Counted from the stretch's first letter, positions 1 through 8,242 are shown. The stretch is 8,929 bases of DNA from Anaerolineales bacterium (GCA_022865865.1 JALHTN010000711.1:1-8929), one strand, 5' to 3'. Program-made: numbers and translations. The notes: generated by a model not told the origin, from the letters alone.

Positions 1-261
1 CGCGCCCGTGTGTGTGCTCGTCGTGCTGCAGGTTACGTCACTGGAGAATATCTCTCCAGAAATGATATCACTCTAGAAACCGAAAGTGCATTAGAGAGGT
101 TAAAATACTTGTTTTCATCCCCTGGCATCAATTCTCAGCAGCGAGAGGCTATCGAGCATTTTTTAATCCACACCACTCCCGAGCACCAATTGCCCATCGA
201 TGCTGATCTTATCGCGGATGTCCACCTGTTGGCGCACCAATTATTAGGCGAATCGCTTTAA
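1..261 (+). CDS. 3' end of an unrecognised gene, start outside window
   Basis: The frame is open from the first base to the TAA at 259-261, giving an 86-residue C-terminal fragment. A GTG lies at position 10, but the frame continues upstream with Arg-Ala-Arg codons, so this is probably the tail of a longer protein. The visible part opens with an Arg/Ala-rich stretch (CARRAAG) and then looks mostly helical and charged, ending in a Leu/Ala-rich helix (DLIADVHLLAHQLLG). There is no signal peptide, membrane segment or metal-binding motif. I do not recognise the family. It is the only gene on this strand left of the tmRNA and converges on the small membrane-protein gene ending at 376; no clear terminator separates them. 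Confidence 0.6.
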   Translation, partial: RARVCARRAAGYVTGEYLSRNDITLETESALERLKYLFSSPGINSQQREAIEHFLIHTTPEHQLPIDADLIADVHLLAHQLLGESL

Positions 262-375
262 TAAAGATAAATTCCCCCATATTATCTGATAAATGGACGG
301 AAAATTTATCGATTAAATGAATAACACCACTTCACCGAGTGCCTATCATCCTCACTTACTGCGAATTCTGATGAT

Positions 376-687
376 CTATTTGAATTTTGTCAGCCTGAAC
401 TCTCTGATCAGCGAGATAATCACTCTGCTGGCAGTAAGAATAAAGACTATTCCGCTGAGCACAGTTGCAATAATTAATAAGATAAATTGCGATGAATATT
501 GGCGGGTAAAGCGGACAGTAGGTGACATTGGATCAGTTAATCGCTGGTGCAGTCCTTCTACGAACTCCGGTCGAGGATCAACCGGTTGCAGAGAAGACAG
601 CATCACACTTTCTATAGCATTTAATTCTGAAGATGAGGCTTTATCCATATTGTGTTTCTCGGCATCAAGCGAGTTCCTCGCCCTCAT
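376..687 (-). CDS. Small single-pass membrane protein, possible anti-sigma partner
   Basis: This 103-residue protein has a polar N-terminal part (about 1-65) and one strongly hydrophobic segment (about 67-96, FILLIIATVLSGIVFIL onward), followed by a short basic tail (REFRLTKFK). Residues 33-50 (LQPVDPRPEFVEGLHQRL) resemble a segment I associate with small membrane proteins next to ECF sigma genes in Chloroflexota; this is from memory, not a search. Its ATG at 685-687 overlaps the sigma gene's last 23 bases, so the two are probably translationally coupled. A second ATG at 646-648, with GAGAAA upstream, would give 90 residues without overlap and keep the motif and the membrane segment. No zinc-binding HxxxCxxC anti-sigma motif is present and the protein has no cysteine, so an anti-sigma role is inferred from position and topology. 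A 130-codon frame on the opposite strand looks like its shadow. Confidence 0.7.
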   Translation of the reverse strand: MRARNSLDAEKHNMDKASSSELNAIESVMLSSLQPVDPRPEFVEGLHQRLTDPMSPTVRFTRQYSSQFILLIIATVLSGIVFILTASRVIISLIREFRLTKFK

Positions 688-1258
688 TCGATCCGCTAAT
701 GAGAATTAGGTAAAAATCATCACGCAACGATAGTAATGTCCGGTGGTAAAGACTTTTCACTGCACCTTCTGACCTGCTCATCACCTGCCCAATTTCAGCG
801 TTGGATAAGTGTTCAACAAACTTCAGAATAATGAGCTGCTGCCGGTCTGGTGGCAACCGGTGAATTACGTGCAGTAAATTTTCCTTCTCTTCATTCTCGA
901 TCAACACCGCCTCTGGGAGATCGCCACTATGCCGTACAAGAATGATCTCATCTAGCGGTATTTCCTTCCTGCGGCTGTTATCCCGGTGCCAGTTCGCTAC
1001 CAGGTTATGGGCTATTCGGTACAACCAGGCGGAAAGAGGCAAACCACGATCTTTATAGTTCTCCACATGCCGCAGAGCCCGAAAGAAAACCCGAGCGGTT
1101 AAATCTTCCGCATCATGCTGGTTGCCAGTTCGGTAATAAATATAACTGTATATTCTGCTAACATAGCGCTCATAAAGCACACCAAAGGCTTCTTGATCGC
1201 CTTGCGCAGCTAATTTTAGTGCGATCTCATCACTAAGTTCGGGCACTTTCCTCACCAT
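665..1258 (-). CDS. ECF-type RNA polymerase sigma factor
   Basis: This sigma-70 family protein of about 197 residues has only regions 2 and 4, the ECF layout. Region 2 spans about residues 20-90 and contains DAEDLTARVFFRAL (core polymerase binding) and AWLYRIAHNLVANW (-10 recognition and melting). Region 4 spans about 126-180 with LPPDRQQLIILKF and a helix-turn-helix AEIGQVMSRSEGAVKS for the -35 element. The C-terminus ends about 17 residues past region 4, so there is no SnoaL-like extension. The first possible start is a TTG at 1265-1267; I prefer the ATG at 1256-1258, although neither has a strong Shine-Dalgarno sequence. The promoter at 1319-1348 reads into it. The overlapping downstream membrane protein suggests control by a cognate membrane partner. 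The regulon cannot be read from the window. Confidence 0.92.
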   Translation of the reverse strand: MVRKVPELSDEIALKLAAQGDQEAFGVLYERYVSRIYSYIYYRTGNQHDAEDLTARVFFRALRHVENYKDRGLPLSAWLYRIAHNLVANWHRDNSRRKEIPLDEIILVRHSGDLPEAVLIENEEKENLLHVIHRLPPDRQQLIILKFVEHLSNAEIGQVMSRSEGAVKSLYHRTLLSLRDDFYLILISGSNEGEELA

Positions 1259-1318
1259 TTTCGGCAAGGTGCACCAGCATAATTAAGGTAACACCGCCAG
1301 GGAATAAAAGTTGCATTG

Positions 1319-1348
1319 AGTATATCATCCCGAAACCTTCAAATCCAA
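1319..1348 (-). promoter_or_regulatory. Predicted promoter of the sigma-factor operon
   Basis: On the minus strand, TTGGAT (1348-1343) and TATACT (1324-1319) are separated by 18 bp, and TGA directly before the -10 gives an extended -10 (TGnTATACT). Transcription would start near 1312, leaving a leader of roughly 50 bases before the ATG at 1258. This looks like a housekeeping-sigma promoter, so autoregulation by the ECF factor itself is not evident. It stands back-to-back with the ssrA promoter, with 7 bp between the two -35 boxes. Confidence 0.5.
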
Positions 1349-1355
1349 TTAACCT

Positions 1356-1384
1356 TTGCTTGAGATCAGGTTTCACGGTATAAT
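1356..1384 (+). promoter_or_regulatory. Predicted ssrA promoter
   Basis: TTGCTT (1356-1361), a 17-bp spacer and a perfect TATAAT (1379-1384) form a good sigma-70-type promoter. Transcription would start around 1390-1392, a few bases upstream of the mature tmRNA 5' end at 1397, which fits the known RNase P trimming of tmRNA precursors. No obvious operator lies in the spacer. Confidence 0.75.
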
Positions 1385-1396
1385 ATTTCTGCAATA

Positions 1397-1791
1397 GGGG
1401 ATGACAGGCTTCGACGGAGGAGGCTGGTTCCGGATTGCGAGCCGAGAGGCGCCGACCTCGATAACTCAGCGCAACCTTTAAGTGCCAACCGCACTAACGT
1501 ATCTGCTCTCCCCCTTGCCGCTTAATCGGTAAGTGATAGAGTATGACCCCAAAGCGGGTCACGTCCGTCTACCCCGATCTCCGACCGGTGGTAGCCCGGG
1601 CGACACAAAGTCGGAGTGCCGCACTTGACACCACTAATCGTGCGAAAGAGGGTTTTCGAACCTGAGTGGTTGGCTGGATGAGGACCTTTGTCGTTTGAAG
1701 CTCATCTAGCGACAAATCTCAAGCGACTACGCTCGTAGATATTCGAGAACTTATTCTTTCGGACGCGGGTTCGAGTCCCGCCATCTCCACC
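1397..1791 (+). ncRNA. ssrA: Transfer-messenger RNA (tmRNA), one-piece
   Basis: tmRNA is charged with alanine and, with SmpB, rescues stalled ribosomes and tags the unfinished protein for proteolysis. The 5' end GGGGATG (1397-1403) pairs with CATCTCC (1782-1788) to form the acceptor stem, and the T arm is GCGGG-TTCGAGT-CCCGC (1765-1781). The typical opening GACAGGCTTCGACGG follows the 5' strand. The tag frame is at 1484-1525. Beyond it are interleaved helices: GATGAG/CTCATC (1677-1682/1701-1706) crossing TTTGTCG/CGACAAA (1687-1693/1710-1716), a classic H-type pseudoknot; CTCCGAC/GTCGGAG (1579-1585/1610-1616), probably crossing GGTGGT/ACCACT (1587-1592/1630-1635); and hairpin TGACCC/GGGTCA (1544-1549/1556-1561). 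The end reads ACCT, so the final A of CCA is not encoded. The gene is not permuted into two pieces. Confidence 0.97.
1484..1525 (+). other. tmRNA tag-peptide reading frame
   Basis: The resume codon is GCC at 1484, preceded by TTAAGT, which matches the usual U/A-rich determinant just upstream of the resume site. The frame reads ANRTNVSALPLAA and stops at TAA (1523-1525). The -LAA terminus is the ClpXP/ClpAP-type degron ending, which supports the frame. With the alanine delivered by the charged tmRNA, the added tag would be 14 residues. Unusual points are Arg in place of the common Asp/Glu at position 3 and Pro before the terminal LAA. Confidence 0.9.
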
Positions 1792-1797
1792 TGATTT

Positions 1798-1835
1798 GAA
1801 CTTCCAATATTACCCATTTGGAAGTTCTTTTTTTT
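1798..1835 (+). terminator. Intrinsic terminator of ssrA
   Basis: GAACTTCCAA (1798-1807) and TTGGAAGTTC (1818-1827) form a perfect 10-bp stem with a 10-base loop, followed by eight T residues (1828-1835). It lies seven bases after the tmRNA 3' end. The T tract runs into the stop codon of the convergent methyltransferase gene (TAA, minus strand, 1834-1836). On the minus strand the hairpin lacks a T tract, so it is not a clear terminator for that gene. Confidence 0.92.
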
Positions 1836-3027
1836 ATACCTGGACGATCAACCCCTTCAAGTATGACCCCTCAGGGAAATTTAACGCCACCGGATGATCG
1901 ACACCAGGCCCTAATCTGTTAATGATTTTTGCCTGGACTTCCGCATCCAGTGCAGCACCAGCGATTATCTTTTGAAACAGATCCTCACTCACTCCTCCTG
2001 AGCAGGAAAAGGTCACCAGCAAGCCATCCGGATTCAGCAGCTTTAAAGCTAACAGGTTAATATCCTTGTACCCACGGGCTGCCCGTTGAGCATGAGAGGC
2101 TGTAGGAGCAAATTTGGGAGGATCGAGTATTACCATGTCAAACTTGCGATTAAGATCTCGAAACCTCCTTAATTGCTCAAATACATTTGCCTCTATCCAA
2201 TCCACACTCGCTTCCGTGATGTGATTTACCGCCAAATTCTCACGCCCCATCCGGATCGCCTCACCAGAAGAATCAACCGCAGTCACCCCTTTTGCGCCTC
2301 CTGCCAGAGCAGAAATGGTGAAACTGCCTGTATAAGCAAAGCAATCCAGGATCGATCTCCCTCTTGCAATCTCACGAATTTTCGATCGATTTTCACGCTG
2401 GTCTAGATAAAAACCCGTCTTTTGACCCCCGAGAATATCCACCCAATAATGCAAACCATTTTCCTTGATCTTGATCGGGGAAACGATCTCCCCACCCATC
2501 AACCAGCCTTTACGCGGTGGCAATCCTTCAAGCCGCCGCGTGTCCGTGTCAGATCTTTCATAAATATGACCACACCCCGTGATCTCCCCCAATTGATCAA
2601 CTAGCAAATCTCGCCAGTTTTCAACCCCACAAGCCAGGAATTGAACGACCAGTATCTCTCCATATTTATCTACAATTAAACCTGGTAAACCATCCGATTC
2701 CCCATGCACCAGGCGGTATGCATCTACTTCCTTATCTTGAATTGTCAGGTTCCTATGCTTGATTGCTTTCTCAAGACGTGTATGGAAAAATTCTGGGTCG
2801 ATATCATCTTCTTCATTACGGGACCAGAGCCGGACTCGAATCTTTGATGATGGACTCAACGCACCCCAGGCAAGAAAATTACCAGCTGAATCAACAACCT
2901 TAACCGTATGACCAGCAAATTCTCCCTCATCTCGATCAGTTGCTCCGGCTACTGAACCGGAGAAAATCCATGGGTGACCGCGCAGAACCGCCTTTTCGCG
3001 CCCTGCTTTAAGCCGAATTTCATTCAT
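1834..3027 (-). CDS. RlmI-type 23S rRNA (cytosine-C5) methyltransferase
   Basis: This 397-residue protein has the full layout of the RlmI/YccW family, whose E. coli member makes m5C1962 in 23S rRNA using SAM. An N-terminal PUA-like RNA-binding domain (about 2-75) opens with RLKAGREKAVLRGHPWIFSG. A central linker contains the family signature GGQKTGFYLDQRENR (about 200-214). The Rossmann methyltransferase domain has motif I LDCFAYTGSFTISA (227-240), acidic motif II AVDSS, motif IV LDPPKF (301-306) and motif VI TFSCSGG with the probable catalytic Cys342. Length matches the family. The ATG at 3025-3027 follows the PLP-enzyme stop by 15 bases and has no good Shine-Dalgarno sequence, so coupling to the upstream gene is likely. 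The exact target base is inferred from E. coli and could differ. Confidence 0.9.
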   Translation of the reverse strand: MNEIRLKAGREKAVLRGHPWIFSGSVAGATDRDEGEFAGHTVKVVDSAGNFLAWGALSPSSKIRVRLWSRNEEDDIDPEFFHTRLEKAIKHRNLTIQDKEVDAYRLVHGESDGLPGLIVDKYGEILVVQFLACGVENWRDLLVDQLGEITGCGHIYERSDTDTRRLEGLPPRKGWLMGGEIVSPIKIKENGLHYWVDILGGQKTGFYLDQRENRSKIREIARGRSILDCFAYTGSFTISALAGGAKGVTAVDSSGEAIRMGRENLAVNHITEASVDWIEANVFEQLRRFRDLNRKFDMVILDPPKFAPTASHAQRAARGYKDINLLALKLLNPDGLLVTFSCSGGVSEDLFQKIIAGAALDAEVQAKIINRLGPGVDHPVALNFPEGSYLKGLIVQV

Positions 3028-3042
3028 TAATTTTAACTTTTA

Positions 3043-4251
3043 TCAGATAATGCCGATTTCTTTGCCCGCTGTTTCAATCACATTCATCGCATACTCGATC
3101 TCGTCAGTCTCATGCGCGGCTGTCACCGTTGCACGCAATCTCGCCAAACCTGGTGGTACAGCTGGAGAAACAACTGGCAGCACAAAAACATCATGCTCTT
3201 GGGCAGCTCGGGTAAGGGCAAAAGCGCGCTCATCATCACCGCACAAAACTGGAACGATTGCAGTTGAGGTCGCCATTGTGTCGAAGCCGCGTTCTTGAAG
3301 TCCGTTGATAAATTGATCGGTATTTTTTTGCAGCTTCTCAATTCGCCATGGTTCGTCCAAAATAACCTTAAAAGATTCATTTGCTGCAGCGGCCTGGGCA
3401 GGAGGTAATGCGGCAGAGAATATGTAGGCGCGGCTCGCATGACTCAGAAAATCAATCAGATCTTTCTTGCCAGCGACATAACCGCCAACTGAGGGGATGG
3501 TTTTACTCAGGGTACCCATCTTGATATCTACAGTACCCTCCAAACCGAAATGTTCCTCGATCCCCCGGCCAGTCTTTCCGAGTACACCAACAGAATGGGC
3601 TTCATCTATCATCAACCAGGCATTGTATTTCTGCGAAAGCTCGACAATTTTTGGGAAATCGATAACATCCCCATCCATGCTGAAGACCGCGTCTGAAATT
3701 AATAACTTGGTCGATCCTGCAGGGATGTTCTTCAAGCGCATCTCCAGATCTTCCATGTCATTATGCCGGAAGCGTAAAAATTTTGCCCCAGACATCAAGC
3801 AGCCATCCACAATCGAAGCATGGTTTAGCTTATCCGAGATGACATAGCCTCCCCTACCGACCAGAGATGAAACAACAGTCAGATTTGTTACATAACCGGA
3901 GGTATATGTCACCGCGGCTTCTGCTCCCTTGAATTCCGCGATAGTCTCCTCTAGCTCTGTGTGCAAATCCAGGGTACCCGCCAGCATCCGCACGCCATGA
4001 GTGCCAGTCCCATAACGATCAATCGCATCTTTTGCTGCTTTGTTGATGCGCGGGTGGCCGATTAAGCCAAGGTAGCTGTAAGAGGCATACATTCCCATAT
4101 CCCGGTCGTTAATGAGAACCCTAGCTCCACCTCTTAATTCTGTCACAGGTTTGTTATAAAAATATAAACCTGCTTGACGAAGGTGCTCCAGCCGTTCAGT
4201 AATTGCCTTGACCCGACTAACAACTATATCGTCCATATTATCAAAATCCAT
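3043..4251 (-). CDS. PLP-dependent alpha-oxoamine synthase family (SPT/KBL/BioF-like)
   Basis: This 402-residue fold-type I PLP enzyme belongs to the family that condenses an amino acid with an acyl-CoA: serine palmitoyltransferase, glycine C-acetyltransferase (KBL), BioF and ALA synthase. Visible residues are His144 in KLNHASIVDG (stacks on PLP), Asp216 and His219 in MIDEAHS, the Schiff-base Lys250 in MGTLSKTIPSVGGY, and Arg371/373 in LARLRATVTAAH (substrate carboxylate). The Lys motif GTLSK..PSVGG and the segment RMLAGTLDLHTELE resemble serine palmitoyltransferase (GTFSKSLASxGG; NGTLDLHxELE) more than KBL (STLGKALGG) or BioF. I therefore favour a long-chain-acyl or SPT-like enzyme, but substrate cannot be assigned from motifs, and automated annotation as KBL or BioF is likely. 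The first ATG is supported by AGGAGA six bases upstream. Confidence 0.9.
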   Translation of the reverse strand: MDFDNMDDIVVSRVKAITERLEHLRQAGLYFYNKPVTELRGGARVLINDRDMGMYASYSYLGLIGHPRINKAAKDAIDRYGTGTHGVRMLAGTLDLHTELEETIAEFKGAEAAVTYTSGYVTNLTVVSSLVGRGGYVISDKLNHASIVDGCLMSGAKFLRFRHNDMEDLEMRLKNIPAGSTKLLISDAVFSMDGDVIDFPKIVELSQKYNAWLMIDEAHSVGVLGKTGRGIEEHFGLEGTVDIKMGTLSKTIPSVGGYVAGKKDLIDFLSHASRAYIFSAALPPAQAAAANESFKVILDEPWRIEKLQKNTDQFINGLQERGFDTMATSTAIVPVLCGDDERAFALTRAAQEHDVFVLPVVSPAVPPGLARLRATVTAAHETDEIEYAMNVIETAGKEIGII

Positions 4252-4257
4252 TATCTC

Positions 4258-4263
4258 TCTCCT
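4258..4263 (-). promoter_or_regulatory. Shine-Dalgarno site of the PLP enzyme gene
   Basis: The minus strand reads AGGAGA six bases before the ATG at 4249-4251. This decides for that start rather than the in-frame ATG five codons later (4234-4236). It is the clearest ribosome binding site in the leftward gene row. Confidence 0.7.
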
Positions 4264-4285
4264 AATTCCAATGATTAGATTATGT

Positions 4286-6346
<2,061 letters not shown>

Positions 6347-6411
6347 TAAACAATACCCGAAATAGGATCAAATTCTCTATCGGATCAAGCTGCCCGACAG
6401 GTTTTGAATTA

Positions 6412-7341
6412 TTAATCCGCGTCGAAAACACTATCCCCTTGACTTAAAGTTGCTGAAGCATAGAGGATCAAGAAAATCCATACCGAATCAGAAAGCAGCA
6501 AATGCACCAGCTGCATCCAAACAGGAGCCAAAAGGAGGACATTGATCAAGCCTGCCAGTAATTGCACCAATAATAACGAAATGATTACCCTGCCAATTAT
6601 TTTATTCTCGTTCTGCCTGACCTTTGAACTGATCCAGCTAATCGCCATTATCAAATACAACGCCACCACAACTGCAATCGTCGGATGCAGTATCCGTAAG
6701 CGAACGAGAAAATGTGCGGTTGATGAAAAATCTTGCCTGATCCCCTCTTCGATCGAGTTCACCGGAAATAATGTATCTCCAAGTGCAGTCAACGCCCCAC
6801 TCATGCCCAAGATCAATAGCCCGATAAATCCTACCATCAGCACCCAGATATATGCTTCACCCCAACGGAGAACGACCCCCTTTCCTCCCGAAGCCCACCG
6901 GGCTGTCAAAGTAATGCAAGCCAGTAATATGAAGGTATTAACAAGATGTACTGAGATAAACAAAGCTCTAGCTGTAGATTCGTTATCTGCTACCAACTCG
7001 AAAAGCACCAAACCAGCGCCAACGAGTGCTTCGCTGATCATGAAAATCATTGATAAAATCGCACCAGCCCGTACTCGATGTCCCTTTGGAAAGATGCGCC
7101 ACGCCCAAATCAGCATTCCAAAAACGAGCAAAAACGCCAATCCGCTCGACAAACGGTGCGTGAATTCCACCAAGGTCTCAATTTGGTCAGATCTGGGGAT
7201 CACTTCTCCATTACAAAGCGGCCAATGATTTCCACACCCCGCTCCGGCTCCAGTTGCACGCACATATGCACCCCACAGGATTACACCCAGGTTGAAAATC
7301 AACACAAACCAGACATATTTTGCGAATCGAGTTAATTTCAT
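6412..7341 (-). CDS. ctaA: Heme A synthase, CtaA/COX15 family
   Basis: This 309-residue integral membrane protein fits heme A synthase, which oxidises the C8 methyl of heme O to make the heme of aa3-type cytochrome oxidases. About eight hydrophobic segments are visible, beginning at VWFVLIFNLGVILWGAYV. Numbered from the ATG at 7339-7341, the extracytoplasmic Cys36 and Cys43 (GAGCGNHWPLCNG) match the disulfide pair of the Bacillus-type enzymes. Candidate heme ligands are His62 (EFTHRLSSG), His132 (SVHLVNTF), His219 (RILHPTIAV) and His280 (LVHLLLSDS). An in-frame TTG four codons earlier (7351-7353) abuts an AGGAGA with no spacing, so the ATG is better. No oxidase genes or ctaB are adjacent; the upstream neighbour is the DUF72 gene, 21 bases away, so the two are probably co-transcribed. 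Confidence 0.93.
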   Translation of the reverse strand: MKLTRFAKYVWFVLIFNLGVILWGAYVRATGAGAGCGNHWPLCNGEVIPRSDQIETLVEFTHRLSSGLAFLLVFGMLIWAWRIFPKGHRVRAGAILSMIFMISEALVGAGLVLFELVADNESTARALFISVHLVNTFILLACITLTARWASGGKGVVLRWGEAYIWVLMVGFIGLLILGMSGALTALGDTLFPVNSIEEGIRQDFSSTAHFLVRLRILHPTIAVVVALYLIMAISWISSKVRQNENKIIGRVIISLLLVQLLAGLINVLLLAPVWMQLVHLLLSDSVWIFLILYASATLSQGDSVFDAD

Positions 7342-7353
7342 ATTTATTCCCAA

Positions 7354-7359
7354 TCTCCT
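7354..7359 (-). promoter_or_regulatory. Shine-Dalgarno-like site upstream of ctaA
   Basis: The minus strand reads AGGAGA ending directly against an in-frame TTG (7353-7351) and 12 bases before the ATG at 7341. Zero spacing rules against the TTG; 12 bases is long but workable for the ATG. A GGGAA five bases before the ATG is an alternative site. Hence I place the ctaA start at 7341. Confidence 0.4.
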
Positions 7360-7362
7360 GCT

Positions 7363-8148
7363 TTAGAATAATTTCATTTGCTTCGGGATATCTGGCTTTT
7401 TGACCGGCAAACCCATTAACTTCTTCAACCTGTTTGCTGATGCCGGAGCATGACCTGAGAAATCATCATTAAAAAATACATAAACTGAATGCACTTGATC
7501 AGTTTTTGACCGGATCCATCGCCACCAACTTTCTAATTGTGGTAATACATCGATTTGTTCTCGATCGTGTGATTGAAAGCGCCCATGCTGACCAACCAGG
7601 CGAACAAATATCATGTCCGTGGTTAGATCAACCACTTTTGGAACTCCCTGGAATTCAGTTGCTGCCCAACAAATATCATGCCTGGATAATATATCAGCTG
7701 TTTGTGAAGAGTACCACGAAGGGTGTCTGAACTCAATCGCATAGGCATGGTTGGCCGGTAACAGTGCCAGAAACTCATCGACCGCATCTGTATTAGAGCT
7801 GCTGAATGACGGTGGGAATTGAAGCAAAATCACCCCGAGCTTCTCACCAATGGCACTAATTGCGTTCAGGAAAATAGCCATTTCGCTCTCTACATTCAAA
7901 AGACCAGACTCATGAGTGATTGACCGCGGTACTTTAAAACATATCCTAAAATCATCAGGAGAATTTTCTCTCCAGCGAATTACAGATCCGGGTTTTGGCG
8001 TACCGTAAAAAGTCGAATCGATTTCTACTGCATTGAAAATACGACTGTACTGAGCCAGATAATCCCTGGAATCTACACCAGGTGGGTAGAATGTTCCTGC
8101 CCAATCTTTATAAGAAAAACCCATCGTCCCAATATAAAAATCAACCAT
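7363..8148 (-). CDS. DUF72 family (YecE-like) TIM-barrel protein
   Basis: This 261-residue protein belongs to DUF72, a widespread family of unknown biochemical function with a TIM-barrel-like fold. Recognisable conserved stretches in order are IGTMGFSYKDWAGTFYP (6-22), EIDSTFYGTP (42-51), FRICFKVPRSITH (67-79), LGVILLQFPPSF (104-115), YAIEFRHPSW (136-145), VRLVGQHGRF (182-191) and YVFFNDDFSGHAPASA (223-238). Length is normal and the ends are intact. The C-terminus is PKQMKLF, which resembles a sliding-clamp-binding pentapeptide. The ATG at 8146-8148 has no clear Shine-Dalgarno sequence. It is the first gene of the leftward row and is divergent from the glutaredoxin gene. I assign no enzymatic activity. 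Confidence 0.93.
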   Translation of the reverse strand: MVDFYIGTMGFSYKDWAGTFYPPGVDSRDYLAQYSRIFNAVEIDSTFYGTPKPGSVIRWRENSPDDFRICFKVPRSITHESGLLNVESEMAIFLNAISAIGEKLGVILLQFPPSFSSSNTDAVDEFLALLPANHAYAIEFRHPSWYSSQTADILSRHDICWAATEFQGVPKVVDLTTDMIFVRLVGQHGRFQSHDREQIDVLPQLESWWRWIRSKTDQVHSVYVFFNDDFSGHAPASANRLKKLMGLPVKKPDIPKQMKLF

Positions 8149-8150
8149 AA

Positions 8151-8179
8151 TAATTCAGCCGAAGAAAATTAAATATAAT
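8151..8179 (+). promoter_or_regulatory. Possible glutaredoxin promoter in divergent AT-rich spacer
   Basis: The 104-base spacer between the divergent DUF72 and glutaredoxin genes holds a TATAAT at 8174-8179, but the hexamer 17 bp upstream (TAATTC, 8151-8156) is a poor -35. A TACAAT at 8202-8207 is a second weak candidate. On the minus strand TATATT (8177-8172) could serve the DUF72 gene. The spacer probably holds both promoters, but I cannot place them firmly. Confidence 0.25.
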
Positions 8180-8242
8180 GTAATTATATGTTTTCCAATA
8201 GTACAATAAAGTGAAACGATTTGACTACCCAAATTTTATTTT

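Noticed and set aside
266..310. Inverted repeat GATAAATT (266-273) / AATTTATC (303-310) after the partial first gene
   Set aside because: The loop is 29 bases, the arms are AT-only apart from one pair, and no T tract follows, so it is not supported as a terminator or operator.
317..709. 130-codon plus-strand frame opposite the small membrane protein
   Set aside because: It is antisense to the membrane-protein gene and to the end of the sigma gene, has no recognisable motif, and the minus-strand frame has a clear membrane segment and operon context.
1257..1267. TTG start of the sigma gene (1265-1267)
   Set aside because: An ATG three codons later is the simpler start; neither has a strong ribosome binding site.
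1397..1791. Possibility of a tRNA gene at the T-arm-like sequence near 1765-1788
   Set aside because: The T arm and acceptor strand pair with the 5' end at 1397 across the tag and pseudoknots, which identifies tmRNA, not a separate tRNA.
3123..3440. 105-codon minus-strand frame inside the PLP enzyme gene
   Set aside because: Same strand but a different frame from the alpha-oxoamine synthase; no domain and wholly contained in a complete gene.
6542..7228. 228-codon plus-strand frame inside ctaA
   Set aside because: It is fully antisense to a well-supported heme A synthase with conserved Cys and His residues; length is explained by the skewed composition of membrane-protein codons.
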